Below, in pieces: positions 9,315 to 16,981 of a stretch of DNA of 43,664 nucleotides (its first letter is position 1; every line of letters starts with the position of its first letter). Under the pieces are notes generated by a model. The model was given only the letters and a program-made list of their open reading frames with translations, was not told the origin of the DNA and ran no database searches. Source of the stretch: SAR116 cluster bacterium AG-447-C21 (GTDB lineage Bacteria; Pseudomonadota; Alphaproteobacteria; Thalassobaculales; Thalassobaculaceae); the NCBI GenBank assembly GCA_003212315.1, contig QCQB01000015.1:1-43664 (forward strand), read 5' to 3'. The translations under genes and the position numbers were made by a program.

Positions 9315-10187
9315 CTACAAGTTATCATTAAAAAATAGCCCTAGCTTATTAAGCAATAATTCGGGAGCTTCTTCAGGGATAAAATGGCCACATTCTGCAA
9401 AAATCTCTCCTCGAACATTATCTGCGACTCTTTTAAGAGAAGCCTCAGGATCTTTACCCCGTCCCCTTCCATTTGGATAGCTAACCCCCCCTCCAATTGC
9501 CAATACCGGCATGGGTAATTTAAAATTAGCAATAACCTTCGAATTATCCTCTGCATCCTTCCCCATAGCTCGGTAGTATGAAAAGCCCGCCCTAAGGGCC
9601 CCTGATTGACTGTAAGTCCTCACATATTCGTCAATATCCTTTTGGGTTATGGAGTTTGGTTTATAAGCAAACGTTTTGTAAAACCATGATAGATATATTT
9701 CCTCACGTCCACTTATTAAATCCTCGGGCAAATCAGCAGTCATATGAAATTGATGATGCCATCGACGCCCTCCTTCCGAAAAATCTCCCCCACAACCTGG
9801 AATAACAACATCAAGGATCACTAATTTCTCAACCGCCTCCGGATGGGAAGCAGCTAGAGCATATGCAGTTGGCCCTCCCCAATCGTGACCGACAAGTAAA
9901 AAACTTGAGTGGCCCAGTTCTTCTGAAACCAACTTCCATACATCATTTGCTACCGTCATCTTATCATATCCATCAAACGGTCTGGAACTGTCTCCAAGTC
10001 CCCTTAAATCTGGCGCAATCACGGTATAATCTTTCGACAGCTCAGGGATTACATGTCGCCATTCCCACCAAGTTTGTGGCCAGCCATGAAGCAGAACAAC
10101 GGGCGGGCCCTTGCCTGCTGTAACGTAGTGCAACATAACATCCCCAAGGTCTGCATAATTATGCTTAACGGATAAATCTGTTAACAT
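9315..10187 (-). CDS. Alpha/beta hydrolase, epoxide-hydrolase-like
   Basis: This 290-residue hydrolase has the oxyanion motif HGWPQ (34-38), the nucleophile elbow GHDWGG with Asp as nucleophile (D102), and a C-terminal catalytic H268 in CGHFIPEE. An Asp nucleophile points to epoxide hydrolases or dehalogenases, not esterases. Two Tyr-rich lid segments (SWFYKTF and SYYRAM) fit the epoxide-activating Tyr pair. A TTG at 10193 could extend the frame by two codons; ATG at 10187 is preferred. It is upstream of, and co-directional with, the CoA-transferase. Fluoroacetate-dehalogenase-type activity is the main alternative. Confidence 0.86.
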   Translation of the reverse strand: MLTDLSVKHNYADLGDVMLHYVTAGKGPPVVLLHGWPQTWWEWRHVIPELSKDYTVIAPDLRGLGDSSRPFDGYDKMTVANDVWKLVSEELGHSSFLLVGHDWGGPTAYALAASHPEAVEKLVILDVVIPGCGGDFSEGGRRWHHQFHMTADLPEDLISGREEIYLSWFYKTFAYKPNSITQKDIDEYVRTYSQSGALRAGFSYYRAMGKDAEDNSKVIANFKLPMPVLAIGGGVSYPNGRGRGKDPEASLKRVADNVRGEIFAECGHFIPEEAPELLLNKLGLFFNDNL

Positions 10188-10371
10188 TTTCAACTCATTT
10201 TCATTATTTTAAACCTTGATAGCAGCAGACAGATTGGAATAACCCATCTGTTCCACTTATTAGAGAATATACTAACAAAATTTATGAAGACTCACATTAT
10301 AGTATCATTTTAAATTTCAAAAAAAATATATCCAGATAACTACCTAAACCCGCGCAGAATATTTAATCAAC

Positions 10372-10393
10372 ACAGGTGATTGAATAAACCTGT
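10372..10393. promoter_or_regulatory. Inverted repeat upstream of the TauD-type dioxygenase operon (possible operator)
   Basis: ACAGGT and ACCTGT form a perfect 6-bp inverted repeat with a 10-base spacer, 85 bases before the ATG at 10478. It lies in the 290-base AT-rich region between two divergent genes (10188-10477), which otherwise shows nothing I can name. The size suits a dimeric repressor, but no regulator gene is adjacent. Weak evidence. Confidence 0.3.
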
Positions 10394-10477
10394 CATTGGT
10401 TATCACATTATTGATACATCCAAGTGCTTTTTCTCCATTAAACTCTCAGTCTTATTCGATTAACGAGGTGTTACGGA

Positions 10478-11323
10478 ATGTCTATTCAGATTATCCCACT
10501 TTCCGGTGCTGTTGGAGCAGAGATAAAAGGGGTTGATGTTTCGAGTATTGATGAACAAGAGTTCGAAACCGTTAACAAAGCTCTTGTGGACTTTGGCGTC
10601 GTTTATTTCAGAGAACAATCTTTAACGCCCAGTCAACAATTGCAATTCGCATCACGATGGAGTGAGCCTCATCTACATCCGTATCTGAGTGGGCTCCCAG
10701 ACCACCCAGAAATTATCGAAATCATCAAAGAACCAGATGATCCAAATAATTTTGGCGATCATTGGCACACAGACCAAATTTTTACTCCAGCGCCTGCTAT
10801 GGCGACTATGCTTTATGCCAAAGAGGTTCCCGAAATAGGCGGCGACACGCTATTCGCCTGCATGGAACACGCATATGAGGCACTTTCTGATGGCATGAAA
10901 ACAGTAGTTGGACAACTATTTACCTTTAATCAATACGATAAGCAGTTGCCCCGCTCTGGAAAAATGTCAGCGAAGATTCCCTCGGTTGATAAACCTACTA
11001 CACCAGCAATACATCCACTTGTGCGCCGACACCCCGAAACAGGCAGGCCATCACTTTATTTAACTGATATGGAAACGACCCTTCATTTTGATAACATGAC
11101 CCCAGAAGAAAGCCGCCCATTGATAAAATATTTACTTCGTCATGCGACCCGACCCGAGTTCACCTGCAGACTTGATTGGCAAATTGGAACGCTCGGCATA
11201 TGGGATAACAGGAAAGTTTTGCATATGGCTTTAAATGATTATCCGGGTAAAAGGAGAGTAATGCATCGGATAACAATGAAAGGTAGTCCCCCTATCGCAT
11301 TTAATATTTCAAATAATAGTTAG
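10478..11323 (+). CDS. TauD/TfdA-family Fe(II)/2-oxoglutarate dioxygenase
   Basis: The protein is 281 residues, the normal TauD length. The iron site is H97 and D99 in HWHTDQ plus H249 in VLHMALND. R260 is placed to bind 2-oxoglutarate. The N-terminal GAEIKGVDVS and VVYFREQSLTPSQQLQFA segments are typical of the family. Members hydroxylate taurine, aryloxyacids, carnitine precursors and other acids; this sequence does not reveal which. A strong GAGGTG site precedes the ATG. It is the first gene of a tight plus-strand operon with the SMP-30 lactonase (13-base gap) and the phosphatase, so its product may be passed to the lactonase. Confidence 0.9.
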   Translation: MSIQIIPLSGAVGAEIKGVDVSSIDEQEFETVNKALVDFGVVYFREQSLTPSQQLQFASRWSEPHLHPYLSGLPDHPEIIEIIKEPDDPNNFGDHWHTDQIFTPAPAMATMLYAKEVPEIGGDTLFACMEHAYEALSDGMKTVVGQLFTFNQYDKQLPRSGKMSAKIPSVDKPTTPAIHPLVRRHPETGRPSLYLTDMETTLHFDNMTPEESRPLIKYLLRHATRPEFTCRLDWQIGTLGIWDNRKVLHMALNDYPGKRRVMHRITMKGSPPIAFNISNNS

Positions 11324-11336
11324 ATGAAGAGTTATA

Positions 11337-12251
11337 ATGTCGAGTTTTCGTGAAATCGCACATGGATTAAGTTTTCCTGAGGGTCCTGTATCACTCCCAG
11401 ACGGATCTCTATTAGTTGTCGAAATAGCAGCTGGACGGCTCACAAAGATTGATCTTGGTGGTAAAAAGACAGTCGTCACACATTTAAAAGGAGGTCCAAA
11501 TGGAGCGGCTATAGGACCCGACGGTCGTGTTTATATTTGTAATAACGGTGGGATGAGGTTTTTTGAAAAGGACGGTTGTTTTCTACCGCGCCTTTCTACC
11601 CTGGAAACTGCTCATGGATGGATTGAAGCGGTTGATTTAAAAACTGGGCAGGCTGAAACAATATACACTGAATGCGACGGTAATCCGCTTATAGGTCCAA
11701 ACGATCTTGTTTTCGACTCGTCAGGTGGTTTCTGGTTTACGGACCACGGCCATACAAGGCGGAGAGATAAGGATCGCGGTAGTGTCTACTATGCACATAC
11801 TGATGGATCGGAAATCACAGAAGTCATCAGTCCTCTGGACGGTCCAAATGGAATTGGCATATCTCCTGACGAGAAACAACTTTATGTAGCGGAAACGCCA
11901 ACCGGTCGTATATGGGCATTCAATATCGAAGCACCAGGAAAGATCTCGCGGACTGCTGGCCCTGTTCCTTGGGAGAAAGGACAGTTAATAGCAAGTCCCT
12001 CGGGATACCATTTATTTGACTCGTTAGCTTTGGACAGTGCTGGCAACATATGTGTTGGCTCTATCCCGGGAGCTATCGATGTGTTTTCCCAAGAAGGGGA
12101 TCACATTTCTTCGATTCCTCTACCCGATACTTTTCCAACTAATATTTGCTTTGGTGGGACGGACCTAAAAACGGCCTATGTTACCCTATCATCTTCCGGT
12201 ATTTTGATCGCATTAGACTGGCCACGGCCAGGGTTACGTTTACATTTTTAA
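11337..12251 (+). CDS. SMP-30/gluconolactonase/LRE-family hydrolase
   Basis: This 304-residue six-bladed propeller protein shows the SMP-30 signatures FPEGP (metal ligand E15), GPNDLVFD (N122), GPNGIGISPD (N171) and LFDSLALD (D228). E15, N171 and D228 correspond to the calcium/zinc ligands of the family. It would open sugar or aldonic lactones in the cytoplasm, since no signal peptide is visible. The ribosome site is GAAGAG, 13 bases after the previous stop. With the upstream dioxygenase and the downstream phosphatase it forms one operon. The exact lactone is unknown. Confidence 0.9.
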   Translation: MSSFREIAHGLSFPEGPVSLPDGSLLVVEIAAGRLTKIDLGGKKTVVTHLKGGPNGAAIGPDGRVYICNNGGMRFFEKDGCFLPRLSTLETAHGWIEAVDLKTGQAETIYTECDGNPLIGPNDLVFDSSGGFWFTDHGHTRRRDKDRGSVYYAHTDGSEITEVISPLDGPNGIGISPDEKQLYVAETPTGRIWAFNIEAPGKISRTAGPVPWEKGQLIASPSGYHLFDSLALDSAGNICVGSIPGAIDVFSQEGDHISSIPLPDTFPTNICFGGTDLKTAYVTLSSSGILIALDWPRPGLRLHF

Positions 12252-12267
12252 CTTGGGGAAATTCACG

Positions 12268-12873
12268 ATGGTATCACCATTAGGTAGAACTGTCTCTGGC
12301 AATTGCTCGAACCATAAACCTCCATATACTGGTCCATTGCAAATTAGTAATTTGAATGGACCAAATAACTCAGTCTTTGGTCTTACCAATTGCCCTGGAC
12401 GCAATGATAGATCCCTAAGGGGCAAAAAATGGGATCGTGATCTTCTAGCCGATTTCAAAGCTATAGAGGATTGGAACACCGATGCACTTATAAGCCTGAA
12501 TCAAGCTGGTGAATTTACGGCACTTGGCGTTCCAGAATTTGAAAAACAAGCTAGAACCCGAGGCTTCAAATGGTACCATTTACCTATTTTGGATTTTGGT
12601 GTGCCAGGACCAGAATTTAATACTGCTTGGGATTTACACGGGAATGATATCTTAAAAACAGTCACTAATGGAGGACGATTAATTATTCACTGCGCGTTTG
12701 GATTGGGGAGAAGCGGGACATTTGTGGCCAAAATATTGACCACATTCGGAGTTAGTCCAGAATTGGCAATTAAACAAGTTAGGAATGCACGCCCTGGAGC
12801 AATAGAGAGCCAAATTCAAGAACAGTACATAACAAATGGACAACGCCTCGATAGCAAAACTTTCAAAAACTAG
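12268..12873 (+). CDS. Dual-specificity/tyrosine phosphatase-like protein
   Basis: The protein is 201 residues. The P-loop HCAFGLGRSG holds the catalytic C142 and R148 of the Cx5R superfamily, and D109 in the PILDFGVPG loop is a good general acid. The stretch TNCPGRNDRSLRGKKWDRDL and the following helix match bacterial relatives of the CDKN3-type phosphatases. A TTG at 12253 could start the frame, but it lies two bases after the lactonase stop and GGGGAA sits well for the ATG at 12268. It would dephosphorylate phosphotyrosine, phosphoserine or a small phosphate ester. Its place at the end of a dioxygenase-lactonase operon suggests a metabolic rather than signalling substrate, but that is inference. 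Confidence 0.85.
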   Translation: MVSPLGRTVSGNCSNHKPPYTGPLQISNLNGPNNSVFGLTNCPGRNDRSLRGKKWDRDLLADFKAIEDWNTDALISLNQAGEFTALGVPEFEKQARTRGFKWYHLPILDFGVPGPEFNTAWDLHGNDILKTVTNGGRLIIHCAFGLGRSGTFVAKILTTFGVSPELAIKQVRNARPGAIESQIQEQYITNGQRLDSKTFKN

Positions 12874-12950
12874 AGTTCAATAGGCTAAAATCATCTTGAG
12901 ATGGGTTAAATCTTAAATTGAGAATAACCACCAATAATTTCTCTTGGTTA

Positions 12951-14024
12951 CTAGTCGAACTCACCTTTAGCTACTTGGACTGCAAACTCTAGCAACCCCA
13001 GAGAAAGCGAATCAAATCGAGATACATTTGACGTCAGATTTTCTTGTTCTTTGTATTTCTCGAATATTTGTTTAAACACTACGGCCAATCTAAATTGTGC
13101 CAACACCCTGTAATATTTAATATTGGCCACATCGCGCCCACTTTTAAAAGAATAGATATCTATAATATCCTGTCTTCTTGGAAACCCTATCGAAGCCGTA
13201 GGCATTTGTCCTAATTGCAACATTGGCTTTGGATCGTTAGGCTCAGTCCAATAACTTAACAACACAGCCAAATCCCAAAGTGGATCCCCTCGCGTGCCTA
13301 GATCCCAGTCAATTAAGGCAACTGGGCTCAAATTTTTTGGATTGAATATAATATTATCAAGCTTGAAATCGTTATGAAGTAGGACTGGTGCCTGTTCGGC
13401 TACCTTATTATCTTCAAGCCAAGACATAATATAGTGTACAGTTTTTGGAAGCTCTGCTGGCCACATTATTTGTGCTCTCTTGAACCAACCATTGGCAGTT
13501 CTCTCTAGATAGCCTTCGGGACGACCAAGTTTTGAAAGTCCAATCTCGTTCGGCGATATATTATGAAGTTCAATTAGTATTTCCAAAAGGTGCCCAGTTA
13601 GTTTCTTGGTAACAGAAGCGTCATTGGCCCACATTTCAGGTAAATTTGATCCTATGACTATCCCGGGCCGGTAGTCCATTATTAAAAAAGGATTACCTAA
13701 AACTTTTACATCCTCTCCTAGAAACAAGCACCGTGGCGCTAGAGGAAATGAGGGACTGAGACATCTTAAAATTTTTCCCTCTCTCAGCATATCGTTAGAA
13801 CCTGGTGCAAGAGGCCCCATAGGCGGTCGCCTTAATACCGCGGTTCTGCCGTTGAATGTAATCAAGTAATTTAAATTACCGAAACCCGCTGCAAACTGTT
13901 TGGGTTGGATCTCAAGATTAAGATCATGCCCAAAACTGCTCAAATAAAATTGCAAACAAAGCCAATTTTGTTGAACCTGTAATTCTCTACTCACGAAAAT
14001 AGAATGCACAGAGAGATCCGACAT
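12951..14024 (-). CDS. APH-like phosphotransferase (ACAD10/11 N-domain type)
   Basis: This 357-residue kinase has a phosphotransferase fold. The catalytic loop LLHNDFKLDNIIF holds H217, D219 and N224, and the metal-binding DWD is at 239-241 in ALIDWDLGTRGDPLWDLA. The N-lobe RPPMGPLAPGSNDMLREG region is typical of the ACAD10/ACAD11-linked branch, which phosphorylates hydroxyacyl-CoA or similar compounds, and not of antibiotic kinases. It starts at ATG 14024, or GTG 14030. The first 35 residues are longer than usual, so the true start may be further in. It converges with the phosphatase gene and is divergent from the aldolase gene. Confidence 0.82.
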   Translation of the reverse strand: MSDLSVHSIFVSRELQVQQNWLCLQFYLSSFGHDLNLEIQPKQFAAGFGNLNYLITFNGRTAVLRRPPMGPLAPGSNDMLREGKILRCLSPSFPLAPRCLFLGEDVKVLGNPFLIMDYRPGIVIGSNLPEMWANDASVTKKLTGHLLEILIELHNISPNEIGLSKLGRPEGYLERTANGWFKRAQIMWPAELPKTVHYIMSWLEDNKVAEQAPVLLHNDFKLDNIIFNPKNLSPVALIDWDLGTRGDPLWDLAVLLSYWTEPNDPKPMLQLGQMPTASIGFPRRQDIIDIYSFKSGRDVANIKYYRVLAQFRLAVVFKQIFEKYKEQENLTSNVSRFDSLSLGLLEFAVQVAKGEFD

Positions 14025-14147
14025 AAGCACAAATCCAATAAGGCGATGAATACACTGGACTCAATAATAAATATAATGCCAAGTCGAGATACCCAATGTA
14101 AATAGCGATTTGGGCTAATGAAAACAAGCACGGCTGAGAGGGATCAT

Positions 14148-14936
14148 ATGGTCAATATTCGAAATACCACAAAGGAAAAACTCGCTTCAGGCGACTTGGC
14201 AATTGGAGTTGGCATACGACAAGCTCGCACTGTGGACATAGCAAAAGCGATGAAAACAGCTGGTTTTGACTGGTTGTTCATAGATATGGAGCATAACTCA
14301 ATGGACATCGATATGGCGGTACAAATCAGTGTAACCGCTCAAGAGGTGGGTATAACTCCACTTGTTCGTGTGCCAGGCTTTCAACATTTTCATGCAAGTC
14401 GAGTGTTAGATGGCGGAGCGCAAGGTATTGTCGTTCCACATGTAGATGATAAAGAAGTCGCGCAAAGGATGGTTGACCAGTGTAAATATCCACCCATCGG
14501 GCATCGTTCGGTAACAGGAGCACAGCCCATGTTAGATTTTGAGAATTACCCAATGTCGGAGGCTACTGAGGCGGTAAATGCAGCAACATTCCTTGTTATT
14601 ATGCTAGAAACACCAACTGCTATTTCTAATGTTAATGAAATTGCACGTGTACCGGGTGTGGATGCGTTACTAATTGGGACCAACGATCTCTGTATGGAAT
14701 TGAATATCCCAGGCCAACTAGACCACCCCAGTATCATTAAAGCTTATGAAGCAACGATCTCTGCATGCAAAAAGAATGGGAAATATGTGGGAATGGGGGG
14801 TATATACAGCCCAGACCTTATCGAAAAATATGTGAAAATGGGCGTTCAATTGGTATTGGGTGGAAGCGACTTAGGCTTGATGATAAACGCAGGGAAAGAA
14901 CAAACAGCTAAAATTCGCAATATGATAAAGCCCTAG
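14148..14936 (+). CDS. HpcH/HpaI-family aldolase
   Basis: The protein is 262 residues. Key features are the IDMEHNSMD segment, LVRVPG, GAQGIVVPHVDD, the metal-binding Glu of MLETPTA and the Asp of IGTNDL. HpaI-type class II aldolases cleave or form 2-keto-3-deoxy or 4-hydroxy-2-oxo acids using a divalent metal. An ATG at 14118 is also in frame, but ATG at 14148 has a GAGAGGGA ribosome site and gives the usual N-terminus (RNTTKEKLASG). It is upstream of, and antiparallel to, tRNA-Val. The substrate may be a sugar-derived or aromatic-derived oxo acid. Confidence 0.9.
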   Translation: MVNIRNTTKEKLASGDLAIGVGIRQARTVDIAKAMKTAGFDWLFIDMEHNSMDIDMAVQISVTAQEVGITPLVRVPGFQHFHASRVLDGGAQGIVVPHVDDKEVAQRMVDQCKYPPIGHRSVTGAQPMLDFENYPMSEATEAVNAATFLVIMLETPTAISNVNEIARVPGVDALLIGTNDLCMELNIPGQLDHPSIIKAYEATISACKKNGKYVGMGGIYSPDLIEKYVKMGVQLVLGGSDLGLMINAGKEQTAKIRNMIKP

Positions 14937-14976
14937 AACGCTAATAAAATAATCTTAGGAAATATTTTCCGCGAAA

Positions 14977-15051
14977 TGGTGGGCACGACTGGGATTGAAC
15001 CAGTGACCCCCTCGATGTCAACGAGGTGCTCTCCCGCTGAGCTACGCGCCC
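14977..15051 (-). tRNA. tRNA-Val (anticodon GAC)
   Basis: The reverse strand folds as a full cloverleaf: acceptor arms GGGCGCG and CGTGCCC (one G-U pair), D arm GCTC/GAGC, anticodon stem CCTCG/CGAGG with loop TTGACAT, and T arm ACTGG/CCAGT with TTCAATC. The anticodon GAC reads valine GUC/GUU codons. The CCA end is encoded, after discriminator A. It stands between two plus-strand genes. Confidence 0.97.
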
Positions 15052-15090
15052 ATTTCACATCTAAACAAAATACTACTTGCGAGAACCGTC

Positions 15091-15118
15091 GTTATAGCGA
15101 AAATAGGAACTTTAGCAA
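15091..15118 (-). promoter_or_regulatory. Putative promoter of tRNA-Val
   Basis: On the minus strand TTGCTA (15113-15118) and TATAAC (15091-15096) sit with a 16-base spacer, about 40 bases upstream of the mature tRNA 5' end. They match the sigma-70 consensus at four and five of six positions. Motif-based only. Confidence 0.4.
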
Positions 15119-15199
15119 GACAGAATATGTCAGGGTATAGTTGTTTTGTAATTACTGACAGTAAACGATAACCTTTTAGGTTCTATGAGATAATTGATT

Positions 15200-16096
15200 A
15201 TGATGGGTGATCCAAGCTTTATTATCGAGGGCAAAATAAGTGTTAAAAAGCCGCCCAAACAAACATTGCCGTTAGTTGTTTCTTCACCGCACAGCGGAAG
15301 AAATTATCCTCAAAAATTCATAGCTGCTTCCGATCTTACGTCACTGCGCCTTCGGTCTTCAGAGGATAGCTTTGTTGACGAAATTTTTAATTCTGCACCA
15401 ACGCTTGGTGCACCTTTTATAAAAGCTTTGTTCCCACGCGCTTTTTTGGATGTTAATCGGCAACCATTTGAACTAGACCCTTCAATGTTCTCTGATATTT
15501 TACCAGATTTTGTTACAACCCAAAACAGCCGTATTTCTTCTGGTCTGGGAACTATAGCCCGTGTGGTATCTAATGGAGAAAAGATATACAGGGATAAATT
15601 AACATTCATAGAAGCAGAAACTCGAATCAATGACTTTTACTGGCCCTATCATCAGACCCTTAAAACTCTAATCGATGATACGAAAAATAAATTTGGATAC
15701 TGTATTTTACTAGATTGTCATTCTATGCCTTCAGGGACGACTAAGTATAAAAATTCCTACCGATCGAGTACCGGACGCCTTGGGGATATTGTGCTAGGCG
15801 ATTGTTACGGTACATCCTGCCATCGAGATATTATTAATTCAGCGATAGATATTTTGTCAGGATATGGTTTCTCTATACGGCGCAATATTCCCTACGCCGG
15901 AGGCTTTATAACTAGAAACTATGGAAAACCAAGAGAAGCCGTACATGCAATTCAGATAGAGCTCAACAGGGCACTATATATGGATGAGAAACTGATCGAG
16001 CGACTAGATAATATAGAACCTCTGACCGAAGCTATGACCAATTTCATGGATTTTCTAGGTAACCTTTTAGCGCCAAATAATCTAGCCGCCGAATAA
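15200..16096 (+). CDS. N-formylglutamate amidohydrolase-family protein
   Basis: The protein is 298 residues. SPHSGRNYP near the N-terminus, the DSFVDEIF and ALFPRAFLDVNR segments, and LLDCHSMPSG in the middle are the conserved metal and substrate motifs of the FGase (HutG-like) family. The reference activity is hydrolysis of N-formyl-L-glutamate to formate and glutamate in histidine breakdown. No other hut gene is nearby, so a different N-acyl amino acid is possible. The frame opens at a TTG (15194); tandem ATGs at 15200 and 15203 are better starts. The lytic transglycosylase follows 46 bases later on the same strand. Confidence 0.88.
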   Translation: MMGDPSFIIEGKISVKKPPKQTLPLVVSSPHSGRNYPQKFIAASDLTSLRLRSSEDSFVDEIFNSAPTLGAPFIKALFPRAFLDVNRQPFELDPSMFSDILPDFVTTQNSRISSGLGTIARVVSNGEKIYRDKLTFIEAETRINDFYWPYHQTLKTLIDDTKNKFGYCILLDCHSMPSGTTKYKNSYRSSTGRLGDIVLGDCYGTSCHRDIINSAIDILSGYGFSIRRNIPYAGGFITRNYGKPREAVHAIQIELNRALYMDEKLIERLDNIEPLTEAMTNFMDFLGNLLAPNNLAAE

Positions 16097-16142
16097 GCAC
16101 TTTTTGGCATAAAGTTTGCTTCTTATTACAAGAGGAGACTTT

Positions 16143-16949
16143 ATGATCAAAATCATCAAAAACACCCTTTTTGTGTTTCTAGTGCTAATTAGCTTCAACT
16201 CAACCGCTGAGACGATAAATCGCGAAGTAGCCAGTCTTTGCGCTTCAGCTATCTACCCAGTTGAAACACAGCTGGGTTTGCCCAAAAATGTTTTAAAGGC
16301 TATTTCTCTGAAGGAAACAGGTCGTTGGGACAACCAGAATAAGCAAAGCTTATCATGGCCCTGGACCGTCACCTCGAGAGGTAAAGGTGTTTATCATAAG
16401 ACCAAACGCAAAGCTATAAGAGCTGTCCGCGAGCTGCAACAGCAAGGAATCAAAAATATTGATGTTGGTTGTATGCAAATAAACTTGTTTTATCATCCAC
16501 ACGCTTTCGAAAATCTTCAGGAGGCCTTTAATCCTCGGTTAAATGTTAACTACGCTGGCAATTTTTTAACCCAATTGTTTGAAGACCATGGTTCATGGCA
16601 ACGTGCGATTGAACACTACCATTCCAACGATAAACAAAGAGGCCAAAGATACCGCTTAGCCGTAGAAAAACTTAGAAAAAGTCAAAATTTAAATTTTACA
16701 AATGCGGTTTCGATGAAATCAACTTCAGAGTGGTTTTCTAACCAGCAAAAATTAAAGCTGGATCTTCATAGCGCAAAAGAAAAGCGAATACAAAATAACC
16801 TTCGATTTAAAAATGTACGAAAAAAGGAAAATGAGAGACTGAGAAAGGCTTTTGTTAAAAGAAAAGCAAAAGTTCTAAAACGGTGGAAGAAGATGATGGA
16901 AAAACGCAAGCAAAAGGGTACTTTACCCGAACAAATTACACAAAGTTAA
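16143..16949 (+). CDS. Lytic transglycosylase, SLT/GH23 domain, with basic C-terminal tail
   Basis: This 268-residue protein has a signal peptide (residues 1-22, cleaved near STA-ET) and then an SLT domain. E58 in SLKETG is the likely catalytic acid, followed by SWPWTV, DVGCMQIN (107-114), and the NYAGNFLTQLF and WQRAIEHYHS segments. It should cleave peptidoglycan glycan strands in the periplasm, forming anhydromuropeptides. The tail from about residue 175 is highly charged, rich in Lys and Arg, and predicted helical or coiled-coil; it may bind glycan or a partner. An excellent AGAGGAGA site fixes the ATG at 16143, against a TTG at 16116. Alphaproteobacterial relatives often serve flagellar or secretion-machine assembly, and a FliL-like gene lies at 38908. 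Confidence 0.88.
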   Translation: MIKIIKNTLFVFLVLISFNSTAETINREVASLCASAIYPVETQLGLPKNVLKAISLKETGRWDNQNKQSLSWPWTVTSRGKGVYHKTKRKAIRAVRELQQQGIKNIDVGCMQINLFYHPHAFENLQEAFNPRLNVNYAGNFLTQLFEDHGSWQRAIEHYHSNDKQRGQRYRLAVEKLRKSQNLNFTNAVSMKSTSEWFSNQQKLKLDLHSAKEKRIQNNLRFKNVRKKENERLRKAFVKRKAKVLKRWKKMMEKRKQKGTLPEQITQS

Positions 16950-16981
16950 CCGTTTGAAATTTAAATTATCTCTTAACAATC

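Noticed and set aside
14977..15051. tRNA-Val as an integration site
   Set aside because: No integrase is near, and I see no repeated tRNA 3' end in the window.
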